Part shown: positions 1 through 7,693 of the stretch, in pieces
How the letters are laid out: each line of letters starts with the position of its first letter
Numbering within the stretch: the stretch's first letter is position 1
From: DIGJ01 sp036658435
Lineage (GTDB): Bacteria > Bacillota > Clostridia > Lachnospirales > Lachnospiraceae
Direction of reading: 5' to 3'
Length of the DNA: 10,967 nucleotides
Assembly (NCBI GenBank): GCA_036658435.1
Contig: JAVXEO010000069.1
Location: 1 to 10,967 of the forward strand
Translations under genes and position numbers: made by a program
Notes under the pieces: model-generated
The model's input: only the letters and a program-made list of their open reading frames with translations
Databases searched by the model: none
What the model was told of the DNA's origin: nothing

Positions 1-42
1 ATGGTAACCGCCTCCGGTACAGCCGTTGTATATGGAGAGTAA
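1..42 (+). CDS. Possible 3' end of an upstream plus-strand gene (partial)
   Basis: Frame 1 is open from the first base to a TAA at 40-42 and encodes the tail MVTASGTAVVYGE. Its base composition is richer in G+C than the following AT-rich spacer, and the hairpin at 58-101 followed by Ts on the plus strand sits just where a terminator for such a gene would be. Thirteen codons are too few to assign a family. Frame 3 is also open here as far as a later stop, so the frame choice is an inference. The initial ATG is probably an internal methionine, since no ribosome-binding site can be seen upstream. Confidence 0.4.
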   Translation: MVTASGTAVVYGE

Positions 43-48
43 AACAGT

Positions 49-104
49 AAAAAAAAGAAAGCACCGATTATTGGAATAAAGTTTCCAATAACCGATGCTT
101 TTTT
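49..104. terminator. Bidirectional rho-independent terminator between convergent genes
   Basis: Arms at 58-76 and 83-101 (19 nt each, 6-nt loop) are complementary except at two positions. In plus-strand RNA these are C-A and A-C mismatches. In minus-strand RNA both become G-U or U-G wobbles, so the stem is continuous only for the minus-strand transcript. The minus-strand stem is followed, after one C, by eight Us (complement of 49-56). The plus-strand stem runs into six Ts at 99-104. It lies about 20 bp past the stop codon of the minus-strand regulator, so it is primarily that gene's terminator and probably also ends the gene whose tail is at 1-42. Confidence 0.85.
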
Positions 105-120
105 AAAAAAACAAATACAA

Positions 121-1581
121 TTATTCTTCCATAGAGTCAAGTTTTTCGATAAAATCCTTGAGAATTTGAAGGGTATCTTCTTTACTATAAAGCAGCTTGC
201 TTTCTGATAAATTTTCAAAAAAATCATAAAACGCATTACATATACTAGATTCAGTAATGGAACAGTTTACGATTCCTTGCTGGGTAGTAGCCATAAATAA
301 AATAGATTGGTTACTGCAAATTTGTATGGTCGTAATCTGTGAGATTGAAAGTGTTCTCGTGTCCAAAATTCTTGCAAAGTATAAGTCCTCTTGTATTTCC
401 CTACAAAGGGAGGTTAATAAATAAATTCGTTCTTTAATTGAAAAAGGGGTAGCAAAAATCGCAGGAAGATTATTGACTCTTCCGTGGTCTACCAGTGTTT
501 GAATTCCTTGAATGGTAAAAAATGACTGGATGCGGAGAGTCTTGAAATGGTCCCAAAATACAAATAGTTGTTCTCTGAAATGTTCCCTTTCTGGAATCCC
601 TAAGCGAAGATGTTTATCAATCATAGCATGGGTATAATACCCTGCAAAACATGGCTGTGATTCTATAACATGGGTTGCGTTATAAAAATTCATGTTTTCT
701 ATAGAACTTATCTGAATCATTTCCCAAGGTTCCGTTAACAACTCCACAAGCTGAAAAGAATGAGAAAAACAAGTTTCAAAATGTTCCTTATATACGTGCA
801 AAACATCGGCATTATTATATAAAATAGCCATTTTAAAATCATCCGATACCGTTACGAGTTTTTTTCCTGTAAAGAAATAAAAAGGCATTGGGTGAATAAA
901 ACGGGAGGCGTCATATGATGCGGAATAGTAATAATGGGGCTGATATCCATTTCCCATGCAGAATGCAAAAGGAAGCACATTAGATAATACTTCTAAATTT
1001 GTGCTTGGATTTTTTTCCATATGTGGATTTTTACTAAAGGCTATAATGTGTTTAATCTGAAACTTTCCATTACTTTCCCAATAAAGCTGTTTTAAAAGAT
1101 CAAAAAAATAACAGGGAGAAAAAGGAATGGTTAAGCTTATAGAAGGAGAAGGGGTATTATATACTTCATCTTCTAGGACATCTTGTATTAACTGCTTTAC
1201 ATTGTACTGTCCAGAAAAAACCTTTATGTTCTCCTCAATATCGTTTCCCGGTATTAATTCTTTCTTTACGTCTGACGTGCAATTCTGGCGAATATGTAAT
1301 TCTGCAATCTGTTGGATGATATCCTCGATATATTTTCTATCAGCGTAAATCTTTGGCCCAATTTTACAAATGAAATATGTTTCAAGTAAGCCTTTTCTTT
1401 CGATAGGTGAAATGCGTAAATAGTCACACAATTTTTCTACAAAAGGCAAACCGGGAAGTCTTTCTCCGGAAATGGATCGTTGAATGGTTGTTCGATCAAG
1501 CTGAGAATCTTTTGCAAGATGATAAATGGTCATTCCGCTGCTGTCAATTAAAATTTTTAATTTTTCACTGAATTGAGACAT
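121..1581 (-). CDS. XRE-family helix-turn-helix regulator with long uncharacterised C-terminal region
   Basis: A 486-residue protein. Residues about 5-65 form a Cro/CI-type (XRE, HTH_3) DNA-binding domain: the stretch from MTIYHLAKDSQLDRTTIQR through SISGERLPG and LCDYLRIS shows the usual helix 2, helix 3 recognition and following helices. The remaining 400 or so residues match no family I recognise. They contain aromatic-rich and cysteine-containing segments but no membrane span, so a cytoplasmic ligand- or partner-sensing region is an inference. The start at 1581 is supported by GGAGGA about 12 bases upstream on the minus strand. It is transcribed away from the eight-gene operon that starts at 1851 and converges on a terminator at 49-104. 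Divergent placement suggests it regulates that operon and perhaps itself; no operator is clear enough to prove this. Confidence 0.85.
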   Translation of the reverse strand: MSQFSEKLKILIDSSGMTIYHLAKDSQLDRTTIQRSISGERLPGLPFVEKLCDYLRISPIERKGLLETYFICKIGPKIYADRKYIEDIIQQIAELHIRQNCTSDVKKELIPGNDIEENIKVFSGQYNVKQLIQDVLEDEVYNTPSPSISLTIPFSPCYFFDLLKQLYWESNGKFQIKHIIAFSKNPHMEKNPSTNLEVLSNVLPFAFCMGNGYQPHYYYSASYDASRFIHPMPFYFFTGKKLVTVSDDFKMAILYNNADVLHVYKEHFETCFSHSFQLVELLTEPWEMIQISSIENMNFYNATHVIESQPCFAGYYTHAMIDKHLRLGIPEREHFREQLFVFWDHFKTLRIQSFFTIQGIQTLVDHGRVNNLPAIFATPFSIKERIYLLTSLCREIQEDLYFARILDTRTLSISQITTIQICSNQSILFMATTQQGIVNCSITESSICNAFYDFFENLSESKLLYSKEDTLQILKDFIEKLDSMEE

Positions 1582-1850
1582 ATTAGTATAGTTCCTCCAA
1601 ATCTTTTTTTATTGTTGCAAAATTTATTAGGCACAATGATAAGCCCATATTGCATAAGGACCCTACAATCAATAAAATGGTATATTATATTGAAACATTA
1701 TATACTATAAAAATTATAAAAGAAAGGATGGTTTTGTATATAATAAAATTTATTGTATTTCACCATTGCAATTCAAACATTTTTTATTGAAGAGGTGAAA
1801 ACACTTAAAAAAGAAAATGTCGAAAAACTATGTAGAGAGAGGATCAGACA
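1582..1850. promoter_or_regulatory. Divergent AT-rich intergenic region between regulator and operon
   Basis: This 269-bp spacer must hold the promoters for both the minus-strand regulator and the plus-strand operon. On the plus strand, TTGAAA at 1690-1695, a 17-base spacer and ATTATA at 1713-1718 make a plausible sigma-A promoter. A perfect TATAAT at 1739-1744 is a second -10 candidate, but it has no good -35. An inverted pair, TTTCACC (1758-1764) and GGTGAAA (1794-1800), and a direct repeat AAAATTTATT (1619-1628, 1745-1754) might be operator elements, but such short matches are expected by chance in sequence this AT-rich. No terminator, tRNA or riboswitch fold is apparent. Confidence 0.45.
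1690..1718 (+). promoter_or_regulatory. Candidate sigma-A promoter of the eight-gene operon
   Basis: TTGAAA (1690-1695) differs from the consensus -35 by one base. The spacer is 17 bases, and ATTATA (1713-1718) is a weak -10. It would give a leader of roughly 125 nt before the start at 1851. The TATAAT at 1739-1744 is an equally possible -10 with a poor -35. The choice cannot be made from sequence in so AT-rich a region. Confidence 0.3.
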
Positions 1851-3923
1851 ATGAAGAAAACAAAAATTAATAAAATTATGATAGCGGCAGCTATGATTTT
1901 AGCAGTAGGTTTGTTAACAAAACCGGTTTCAATAGCAGCAGAAACAAAAACAACCGGATTTTATCAGTATGATACCATTTATGGAACAAACGATGTTGTG
2001 ATTACTAAGTATACAGGAGGGGAGCCCAAGGTTGTGATTCCATCTAAACTAGGTGGAAAAAAAGTAGCAAAAATAGGATCCGATTCATTTTCTGAAAATG
2101 CATTGATTGAAACGGTTATTTTCCCTAAAACAATTAGCATATTAGATTTTTCTGCATTTAAAGACTGTGAAAATTTACAAAGCGTGGAATTAAATCATGG
2201 GCTGAACGAGATCCAAGGATGTGCCTTTTACAATTGCGATGCCCTTATGCAGATTACCATTCCGGATAGTGTTACCTATTTAGGAAATGATATATATGGA
2301 AGAGGAATCTTTGAGAGTTGTGATAATTTAACTATGGTAACCATTGGGAAAAATGTAGAACTTATTTCCAATTACTGCTTTGAGGAATGCGCTAAGTTAC
2401 AAAGTGTAATAATTAAAGAAGGCGTTGAAAAAATAGAATACGAAGCTTTTGCAGGCTGTGTTTCTCTTTCTGCGATAGAAATACCCTCTACAGTAAAAAG
2501 CTTGAACAATTCCTGCTTTAAAAATTGTACCAGCCTACAAAATGTAAAACTCAATATGGGGCTGGAAGAGATCCAAAGAGGTGCCTTTTACAATTGCGAT
2601 GCCCTTATGCAGATTACCATTCCGGATAGTGTTACCTATTTAGGAAATGATATATATGGAAGAGGAATCTTTGAGAGTTGTGATAATTTAACTATGGTAA
2701 CCATTGGGAAAAATGTAGAACTTATTTCCAATTACTGCTTTGAGGAATGCGCTAAGTTACAAAGTGTAATAATTAAAGAAGGCGTTGAAAAAATAGAATA
2801 CGAAGCTTTTGCAGGCTGTGTTTCTCTTTCTGCGATAGAAATACCCTCTACAGTAAAAAGTTTGAACAATTCCTGCTTTATAAATTGTACCAGCCTACAA
2901 AATGTAAAACTCAATATGGGGCTGGAAGAAATCCAAAGCGGTGCTTTTTACAATTGTGATGCCCTTATGCAGATTACCATTCCCAATAGCGTTACCTATT
3001 TAGGAAATAATGAATATGCAAGAGGAATCTTTGAGAGTTGTGATAACCTATATTTTGTAACCATTCCTAATAGCGTGGTTAGAATTATAGGCGACTTAAT
3101 TGGTAAGTCCAAGAATGCAACCATTAAAGGCTATGAGGGAACGGTAGCACAAAAATATGCTCTGAAATATGAGATTCCATTTACCAGCTTATTATCTATT
3201 CCGTTGACATCATTTACTTTTACATCAAAGGAAGTGGAGATAATAAGTGGTACAGAAATGCAGTTAGACTACAGTATATCGCCTAAGGAGACAACCGATG
3301 TCATTGTATGGAAGTCCAGTAACAATGACATTGTAGAGGTGGATTCCATAGGACGAATTAAGGCAAAAAAAAGCGGACGAATTTCCATAGGAGTCACCAC
3401 CACCAGTGGCTTTAAAGGTAATATGGAAATCAATGTGCTGGAAAGCCCCAAGACCATGACATTTCCTATATTCCAAAAGGAGGCAAAGACGGGTTCTTCC
3501 TTTACACAAAGGGTGGATATGGATGGTGGAAGAACCGATATTCCTATAACTTATTCAAGCAGCAATCCCAATGTGGCAACGGTGAACCAGAATGGAACGG
3601 TTGCGGTAATTTCCAAAGGAACCACCACCATTACGGCTGAAATATTTAGTGGATTAAAGGCAACGTATACGGTAATCGGGAAAACTCCAACAATAACTTC
3701 AGTTAAAATTTCAAACAGAAGCAAAACAATAGAAAAAGGGAAATCCTTTTATTTAAAAATCAAGGGTACCGGTAAGACCGCTAACTGGAAAAGTTCAAAA
3801 CCATCGGTGGCTGTGGTTAGTAAGAATGGAAAGGTTACCGGTAAAAATTCAGGAAAAGCAACGATGACAACAAGGGTAAATGGAAAAAAATATACCTGCT
3901 ACGTTGTGGTAAAAGAAAAATAA
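1851..3923 (+). CDS. Secreted BspA-like leucine-rich-repeat protein with three Big_2-like Ig domains
   Basis: A 690-residue protein. Residues 1-30 are a Sec signal peptide (KK-rich start, hydrophobic core around IAAAMILAVGLL, likely cleavage after SIAA). Residues about 60-440 are BspA/LRR_5-type repeats, mostly 23 residues long with the pattern F..C..L..V.I...V..I. Three Big_2-like bacterial Ig domains follow at about 449-531, 532-610 and 611-690, each with the WKSSN/YSSSNP/WKSSKP then V.V...G.V.....G motif. There is no LPXTG, membrane anchor or SLH domain, so it is probably released or held non-covalently at the surface. BspA-type proteins are known in adhesion and host or matrix binding; that role here is inferred from family. 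AGAGGA at 1838-1843, 7 bases upstream, supports the ATG. It is the first gene of the operon, 16 bp before a zinc-ribbon gene. A near-perfect 360-bp repeat lies inside (see repeat entry). Confidence 0.93.
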   Translation: MKKTKINKIMIAAAMILAVGLLTKPVSIAAETKTTGFYQYDTIYGTNDVVITKYTGGEPKVVIPSKLGGKKVAKIGSDSFSENALIETVIFPKTISILDFSAFKDCENLQSVELNHGLNEIQGCAFYNCDALMQITIPDSVTYLGNDIYGRGIFESCDNLTMVTIGKNVELISNYCFEECAKLQSVIIKEGVEKIEYEAFAGCVSLSAIEIPSTVKSLNNSCFKNCTSLQNVKLNMGLEEIQRGAFYNCDALMQITIPDSVTYLGNDIYGRGIFESCDNLTMVTIGKNVELISNYCFEECAKLQSVIIKEGVEKIEYEAFAGCVSLSAIEIPSTVKSLNNSCFINCTSLQNVKLNMGLEEIQSGAFYNCDALMQITIPNSVTYLGNNEYARGIFESCDNLYFVTIPNSVVRIIGDLIGKSKNATIKGYEGTVAQKYALKYEIPFTSLLSIPLTSFTFTSKEVEIISGTEMQLDYSISPKETTDVIVWKSSNNDIVEVDSIGRIKAKKSGRISIGVTTTSGFKGNMEINVLESPKTMTFPIFQKEAKTGSSFTQRVDMDGGRTDIPITYSSSNPNVATVNQNGTVAVISKGTTTITAEIFSGLKATYTVIGKTPTITSVKISNRSKTIEKGKSFYLKIKGTGKTANWKSSKPSVAVVSKNGKVTGKNSGKATMTTRVNGKKYTCYVVVKEK
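2221..2940 (+). repeat. 360-bp in-frame tandem duplication within the LRR gene
   Basis: Copy A (2221-2580) and copy B (2581-2940) differ at only four positions: 2501/2861 C-T, 2521/2881 A-T, 2570/2930 G-A and 2579/2939 A-C. The first 280 bases are identical. Two changes are silent and two alter residues (K to I, R to S). Each copy encodes 120 residues, that is five LRRs of 28, 23, 23, 23 and 23 residues, so both reading frame and repeat phase are kept. A diverged third partial copy follows at about 2941-3060, showing an older round of the same process. Confidence 0.97.
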
Positions 3924-3939
3924 ACTAGGAGGAAAGACT

Positions 3940-4545
3940 ATGTATTGTAGTAAATGTGGAAAAGAAATTAGCGATGATTTAAAATATTGTTCTTATTGTG
4001 GAGAAAGACAGGAAATTAAAGAAAATGTTAAAAAAAATCAGAAAGAAAACTTTGGTATAGGACAGGGAAAGGAAATGAAACTTTATATTTCACTTGGCAT
4101 CAGTGGATTAAATTGCATCTTATTATTTTTTAACTGGATGAAGATTCCTATGATGAATGGAATTAGCAATTTTTTTAACGGAAATGATAGCGGATCTAGT
4201 TTTTCTTTTTTTGGATATATTTTTAGCTTAAATTCAAATACCAACGATTCTTTTATAGTGGCTATAGTGGTTCTGGTTTTAGGAATATTGGGTTTACTTA
4301 GCATTATTTTAAATATAGCATACATAGTATCTACTTTGAAACAGCGGCAGAAACATTTTAAATATGGAACCATAGCTTCTTGGATTTTATGTATTCTATC
4401 CTCTTTATTTCTTTTGATTGCAGGTCTTAGTACGGCGATTTTGAAGGTTATGAAAATGACCTTTGCTCCATGGCTTGTATTTGCATTATCTATTGCAAAT
4501 ATTGTTTTAATAAAAAAATTAAAAAAACAAAAACAGTCAGAGTAA
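3940..4545 (+). CDS. Zinc-ribbon membrane protein, about four transmembrane segments
   Basis: A 201-residue protein. The N-terminus is a zinc ribbon (zinc_ribbon_2 / zf-ribbon_3 type) with ligands C3, C6, C17 and C20 in the form CxxCG-X9-CxxCG. A charged lysine- and glutamate-rich linker runs to about residue 46. Hydrophobic spans follow at about 47-66, 104-133, 143-169 and 172-191, and the protein ends in a lysine-rich tail. The ribbon should face the cytoplasm. I recognise no enzymatic motif and no named family for the membrane part. AGGAGG at 3927-3932 with 7-base spacing fixes the ATG. It lies 16 bp after the LRR gene and 25 bp before the next gene, so co-transcription is likely. An assembly, docking or sensing role at the membrane is an inference from the shared ribbon in neighbouring products. 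Confidence 0.85.
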   Translation: MYCSKCGKEISDDLKYCSYCGERQEIKENVKKNQKENFGIGQGKEMKLYISLGISGLNCILLFFNWMKIPMMNGISNFFNGNDSGSSFSFFGYIFSLNSNTNDSFIVAIVVLVLGILGLLSIILNIAYIVSTLKQRQKHFKYGTIASWILCILSSLFLLIAGLSTAILKVMKMTFAPWLVFALSIANIVLIKKLKKQKQSE

Positions 4546-4570
4546 GTCTTTAAAAGGGGAAGGTGAAGAA

Positions 4571-4930
4571 ATGTCGATATTTGATATAATTGGAAACAGT
4601 GTAAACGAAGCAGGAAGTAATCTTTCACAAAAGGCAAAGGAACTGACGGAACAAACACGCCTTAATAGTGAAATTAGTAAAAATGAGAAAATAAAGATTG
4701 ATTATTTCAAAATGCTAGGTGAAATGAAATATATGGAATTGAAAGAGAATCGCTCTCCTGATTATTCACAAATCTTTCAGGATATTGATGAGACAGTGGA
4801 GCAGATAAAAAAACTGAAAGAAGAATTAAGTAGGCAAAAAAAACCCTTATGTAAAACTTGTGGAAAAGTATTAGATGAGGACGCTAAGTTTTGTGCTTTT
4901 TGTGGAGCAAAAACAGAAGACCAGGAATAA
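4571..4930 (+). CDS. Small soluble coiled-coil protein with C-terminal zinc ribbon
   Basis: A 119-residue protein without signal peptide or membrane span. Residues about 10-90 are highly charged and probably helical, and the stretch around 65-88 (IDETVEQIKKLKEELSRQK) is a likely coiled coil. The C-terminus is a zinc ribbon with ligands C94, C97, C108 and C111. The same CxxCG-X9-CxxCG module therefore sits at the opposite end from its neighbours. The upstream GGGGAAGGTGA (4556-4566) supplies the ribosome-binding site. Its position between a membrane ribbon protein and a YARHG protein suggests a cytosolic partner of the membrane products. No catalytic residues can be seen. Confidence 0.82.
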   Translation: MSIFDIIGNSVNEAGSNLSQKAKELTEQTRLNSEISKNEKIKIDYFKMLGEMKYMELKENRSPDYSQIFQDIDETVEQIKKLKEELSRQKKPLCKTCGKVLDEDAKFCAFCGAKTEDQE

Positions 4931-4955
4931 AAAATAAAAACATAATTCCTATGGA

Positions 4956-4961
4956 AAGGAG
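4956..4961 (+). promoter_or_regulatory. Ribosome-binding site deciding the YARHG gene start
   Basis: AAGGAG lies 13 bases before ATG 4975, a long but usable spacing. It rules against the in-frame ATG at 4891, which is inside the previous gene, and the ATG at 4951, which overlaps this site. Confidence 0.5.
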
Positions 4962-4974
4962 TGCATTTATTTCT

Positions 4975-5535
4975 ATGAAAAAAAAATCCATAAAACAAAC
5001 ACTTGGTATTTCCGTAGTGGGAGGACTGATTTTGCTGGTTTTTGGTGCCGGTGTATTTATATACATAGATGCCCAACAGGGTAAAAAATCAAGTTTTCAT
5101 ATTGCAGATATATTGACAAATGAAATAATAGAAGAACCAGAACCATTGGAAGTTAAAATGGAAGGATTTACAATTAAAGCAAACTTGGAAAAACCGGTAG
5201 CCTCCATCTTAGAAAAACCCATTGTAGAAGGTTCTACAGCAGAAGATCCAAATAATGAAGATCCATATATGATTCAAGATAGTAACTATAGATATCTGAT
5301 GAAAAAAGAACTAGATGCTTATACAAAAGAAGAACTGAATGTAGCTCGAAATGAAATCTTTGCCAGACATGGAAGAATCTTTGAATCAGAAAAATATCAA
5401 AGCTATTTTGAAAGTAAGAACTGGTATTATCCAGAGTATACAGCCGATGAATTTAACCAGGAGTTGTTAAATGAATATGAAATAGCAAATGCAGCACTTA
5501 TATTAGAATATGAGAAAGAAAAAGGATATTTATAG
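4975..5535 (+). CDS. Membrane-anchored extracytoplasmic YARHG-domain protein
   Basis: 186 residues from ATG 4975. A basic start (MKKKSIKQT) and a span at about 10-31 form an uncleaved signal anchor. An acidic linker follows to about residue 103. Residues about 104-182 are a YARHG domain, named for its motif: the signature ARNEIFARHGRIF is at 124-136, and the aromatic WYYPEY and the later LNEYEIANA complete it. YARHG is known as an extracellular module of Gram-positive and other bacteria, often paired with zinc ribbons or peptidases; its ligand is not established, and wall or peptide binding is an inference. Longer in-frame starts at 4891 and 4951 exist but lack a ribosome-binding site or overlap it. 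It is one of three products in the operon without a zinc ribbon; the others are the LRR protein and the amidase. Confidence 0.88.
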   Translation: MKKKSIKQTLGISVVGGLILLVFGAGVFIYIDAQQGKKSSFHIADILTNEIIEEPEPLEVKMEGFTIKANLEKPVASILEKPIVEGSTAEDPNNEDPYMIQDSNYRYLMKKELDAYTKEELNVARNEIFARHGRIFESEKYQSYFESKNWYYPEYTADEFNQELLNEYEIANAALILEYEKEKGYL

Positions 5536-5567
5536 AGCGGAAAAAAGTTTTAGAAAGGCAATTTAAT

Positions 5568-5578
5568 AGGAGAGGTGA
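5568..5578 (+). promoter_or_regulatory. Ribosome-binding site favouring ATG 5587 over GTG 5575
   Basis: AGGAGAGGTGA overlaps the alternative GTG at 5575, leaving that codon no room, and lies 8 bases before ATG 5587. Starting at 5587 also puts the cysteines at 3, 6, 17 and 20, exactly as in the zinc-ribbon proteins starting at 3940 and 8814. Confidence 0.7.
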
Positions 5579-5586
5579 AAGATGCA

Positions 5587-6804
5587 ATGTTTTGTCAAGA
5601 ATGTGGAAGTAAAAATAATGATTCTGCAGCCTTCTGCGCAAATTGTGGTACGAAACTGAAGCAGCAAAAGGAACCAATTAAAGTGGAACAGCCCTATGTG
5701 CGAACCGAACAGGAAGAACCACAAGGTGATAAAAATAAAAAGAAGAAAGGAAATATAATTTTGCTGGGGGAGCTGGCTGTGTTATGCTTTTTAATTATTT
5801 TCATACATGACTATGGGAAAAAGCAATATGATACAGAGTCCATTGCCCAACAGTACTTTATCCAGTATATGAACGCAGATTGGAAAGCGGTATACAAGAA
5901 CATGGATTTAATAGAATCAAATTTCCTTACTGAAAAAAATTTTATAAAGGCAATGGAAAAACAAGAAGGAAAAGAAATCAGAAATTTTTACATTACCGAT
6001 ACTAAAAAAAGCAATGGTAGAAACTTGTGTGTAATTACCATTTCTTATCAGGAGAAGGCTTCGGATGTAGAACAGAGTTTTACCATAAGTTTAATAAAAC
6101 AACCTCAAAAAAAATATGGGATATTTGACTGTTGGAAGGTGGACAGCTATGAACTTTTAGTAAATGAATATCTTATAACGGTTCCTAAAGGTGTTATGGT
6201 TACGTTGGATGGAGTGTCTCTGGATAAGAGCTATTTAGCAGAAACAGATGAAAAGGTAGATTACTATACGCTCCCTGTGCTCTTTCGTGGAAGACATGAA
6301 ATAAAGTTGGAACAGGAAAATATGGAAGAGCTGGTAAGAAATTTTGACACCAGTGAGGAAATTCTCATACCAGCTATGGAGTTTGAGAAAAAAATTAAAA
6401 AAGAAATAACACAGCAATTAAGAAAAGATATGAAAATGATTTACACTGTGGCAATCAATGGTGAAGCGTTTAAAAAGGTGAAGAATTTCTATGCAAAAAA
6501 CTACACAGACAATGGAAAAAAGAACCTGGAAGAACTTATTTATTATATGCATTCCACAGGAGATACAGATGGACTTAAACAGGTAGATTTTTATAATTTA
6601 AGTGCAAATATAGTAGGAGATGGAAAGTGTGCAGAGATAAGGTTAAGCTATGATTATGATGCGATTTATACAATCTTGGACTGGTGGACAGGTACTTCTT
6701 CCATGAATACTTATACAGATAATGAGGAACTGTATCTTCAAATGATAGAGGAAGATGGAGAGTGGAAACTGAAGTCTGTTTATTTTGAGCCTATAACTTA
6801 TTAA
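5587..6804 (+). CDS. TcaA/YvbJ-like zinc-ribbon membrane protein with NTF2-like extracytoplasmic domains
   Basis: 405 residues from the preferred ATG. A zinc ribbon (C3, C6, C17, C20) is followed by a charged linker, one span at about 56-75, and a long extracytoplasmic region. Residues about 84-195 look NTF2-like (a helix with QQYFIQYMNADWKAVYKNM, then strands ending in YGIFDCWKVD). Residues about 198-265 hold a small beta domain (VPKGVMVTLDGVSLDKSYL). Residues about 280-405 look like a second NTF2-like domain ending in DGEWKLKSVYF. This order of ribbon, single span and repeated outer domains is that of TcaA of Staphylococcus and YvbJ of Bacillus. TcaA is linked to glycopeptide susceptibility and wall biology, so an envelope role is plausible. 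The match is by architecture, not by a run search, and orthology is not claimed. Confidence 0.8.
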   Translation: MFCQECGSKNNDSAAFCANCGTKLKQQKEPIKVEQPYVRTEQEEPQGDKNKKKKGNIILLGELAVLCFLIIFIHDYGKKQYDTESIAQQYFIQYMNADWKAVYKNMDLIESNFLTEKNFIKAMEKQEGKEIRNFYITDTKKSNGRNLCVITISYQEKASDVEQSFTISLIKQPQKKYGIFDCWKVDSYELLVNEYLITVPKGVMVTLDGVSLDKSYLAETDEKVDYYTLPVLFRGRHEIKLEQENMEELVRNFDTSEEILIPAMEFEKKIKKEITQQLRKDMKMIYTVAINGEAFKKVKNFYAKNYTDNGKKNLEELIYYMHSTGDTDGLKQVDFYNLSANIVGDGKCAEIRLSYDYDAIYTILDWWTGTSSMNTYTDNEELYLQMIEEDGEWKLKSVYFEPITY

Positions 6805-6820
6805 AAATGGAGAAAAAATT

Positions 6821-7690
6821 ATGGAAAAATTTTGTACAAAGTGTGGAAAACCATTAATAGATGGAAAATGCGGCTTCTGTCAAATACCAAACAGAGAACC
6901 GGCTATGGAATACCAAAATGTGAATCAAGATTATCAATCTGAAATTCCGCCAATGAGAGAAAGAGCAGAAGAAAAAAAGGAAAGCTATTTAAATAAGGCA
7001 ATGCATACTTTTATGATGGTGCTGAAAGAACCCGCCTCTCAAGGAAGACAGTTTGTAAATTGTGCAGATTATACAATGGCATTTGTATTTATGGGAGTGC
7101 AGGCAATTTTAACCACCCTATTTACTGTTATTATATTATCAAAAATATTTTCAGCTTCGTCAAAGCTGATCGATACTATTAACGCCCTGATAAACTATGC
7201 TATTGATGTGGAATGGCTGAAGGTACCTTATTCAAAAATTGTAATAGTAACATTGCTTATTTCCATTGCATTAAATTGCATTTTAGCATTGATTTTATGG
7301 GCATTTAATAACCTATTTAAACGCCGGATGGCATACCAGCAGATGCTCTGTTTAGTATCCATTCGAAGTGTTGCACTGATTCCGGTTATAATGGCATCCA
7401 TTGTTTTACTATATTTAAATTTGTTTGCCGGAGTCGCACTTTTTTGTTCAGGAAATATCTTGGGATTGTGTTATTTAATGACAGCACACCCGGAAAAACA
7501 GATCTCTGATAGAAATAAGAACATCTGGATCTTATTTCTTTCATCCCTTTTATTTATAATAATATCCGGTTTTATCATGACAAAAGGCATCCCCTTTTAC
7601 ATACCGGATGCCATTAAAGAAGGAATAGAATCAGTAAAGTCTTATCTGGAAAATTCAGGACAGCTTCTTAACTTGTTACCCTGGTATTAA
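6821..7690 (+). CDS. Zinc-ribbon polytopic membrane protein (Yip1-like in outline)
   Basis: A 289-residue protein. The N-terminal ribbon has C5, C8, C17 and C20 (CTKCG then CGFC). The inter-pair loop is two residues shorter than in the other ribbons of the operon. After a charged linker, residues about 60-80 (NKAMHTFMMVLKEP) resemble the amphipathic lead-in common before Yip1-like membrane cores. Spans lie at about 86-110, 138-163, 178-200, 201-221 and 234-254, and the C-terminus ends in hydrophobic LLNLLPWY. GGAG at 6809-6812 lies 8 bases before the ATG. The amidase gene begins 3 bp after the stop without its own clear ribosome-binding site, so the two are probably translationally coupled. 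The Yip1 assignment is tentative and no activity can be deduced. Confidence 0.8.
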   Translation: MEKFCTKCGKPLIDGKCGFCQIPNREPAMEYQNVNQDYQSEIPPMRERAEEKKESYLNKAMHTFMMVLKEPASQGRQFVNCADYTMAFVFMGVQAILTTLFTVIILSKIFSASSKLIDTINALINYAIDVEWLKVPYSKIVIVTLLISIALNCILALILWAFNNLFKRRMAYQQMLCLVSIRSVALIPVIMASIVLLYLNLFAGVALFCSGNILGLCYLMTAHPEKQISDRNKNIWILFLSSLLFIIISGFIMTKGIPFYIPDAIKEGIESVKSYLENSGQLLNLLPWY

Positions 7691-7693
7691 AAT

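Noticed and set aside
121..1581. Phage or defence-island origin suggested by an XRE regulator
   Set aside because: No integrase, phage structural, nuclease, toxin or other defence gene is present; the neighbours are envelope proteins.
1758..1800. TTTCACC / GGTGAAA inverted pair as an operator or leader hairpin
   Set aside because: Seven-base arms separated by 29 bases are weak, the pair sits in a biased-composition region, and there is no second copy nearby.
1795..1854. Small GTG-started reading frame of 19 codons whose TGA overlaps the ATG of the LRR gene
   Set aside because: The stop-start overlap looks like coupling, but no ribosome-binding site precedes the GTG and the peptide has no recognisable features. 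GAGGTGA there more resembles a stray purine-rich stretch.
1817..1870. ATG-started 17-codon frame overlapping the LRR gene start
   Set aside because: The nearest purine-rich site is too far upstream, and its length and content are what chance gives in AT-rich DNA.
2221..3060. CRISPR-like or mobile-element origin for the repeats
   Set aside because: The repeats are coding, contiguous, in frame with LRR phase, and have no spacers, terminal inverted repeats or transposase.
4083..4658. 191-codon open frame on the minus strand opposite the first ribbon membrane gene
   Set aside because: It is antisense to a well-supported gene with a clear ribosome-binding site, and its composition mirrors the hydrophobic codons of that gene.
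4891..4974. Longer N-terminal extension of the YARHG protein
   Set aside because: It would overlap the end of the previous gene in another frame and lacks a ribosome-binding site; the signal anchor begins naturally at 4975.
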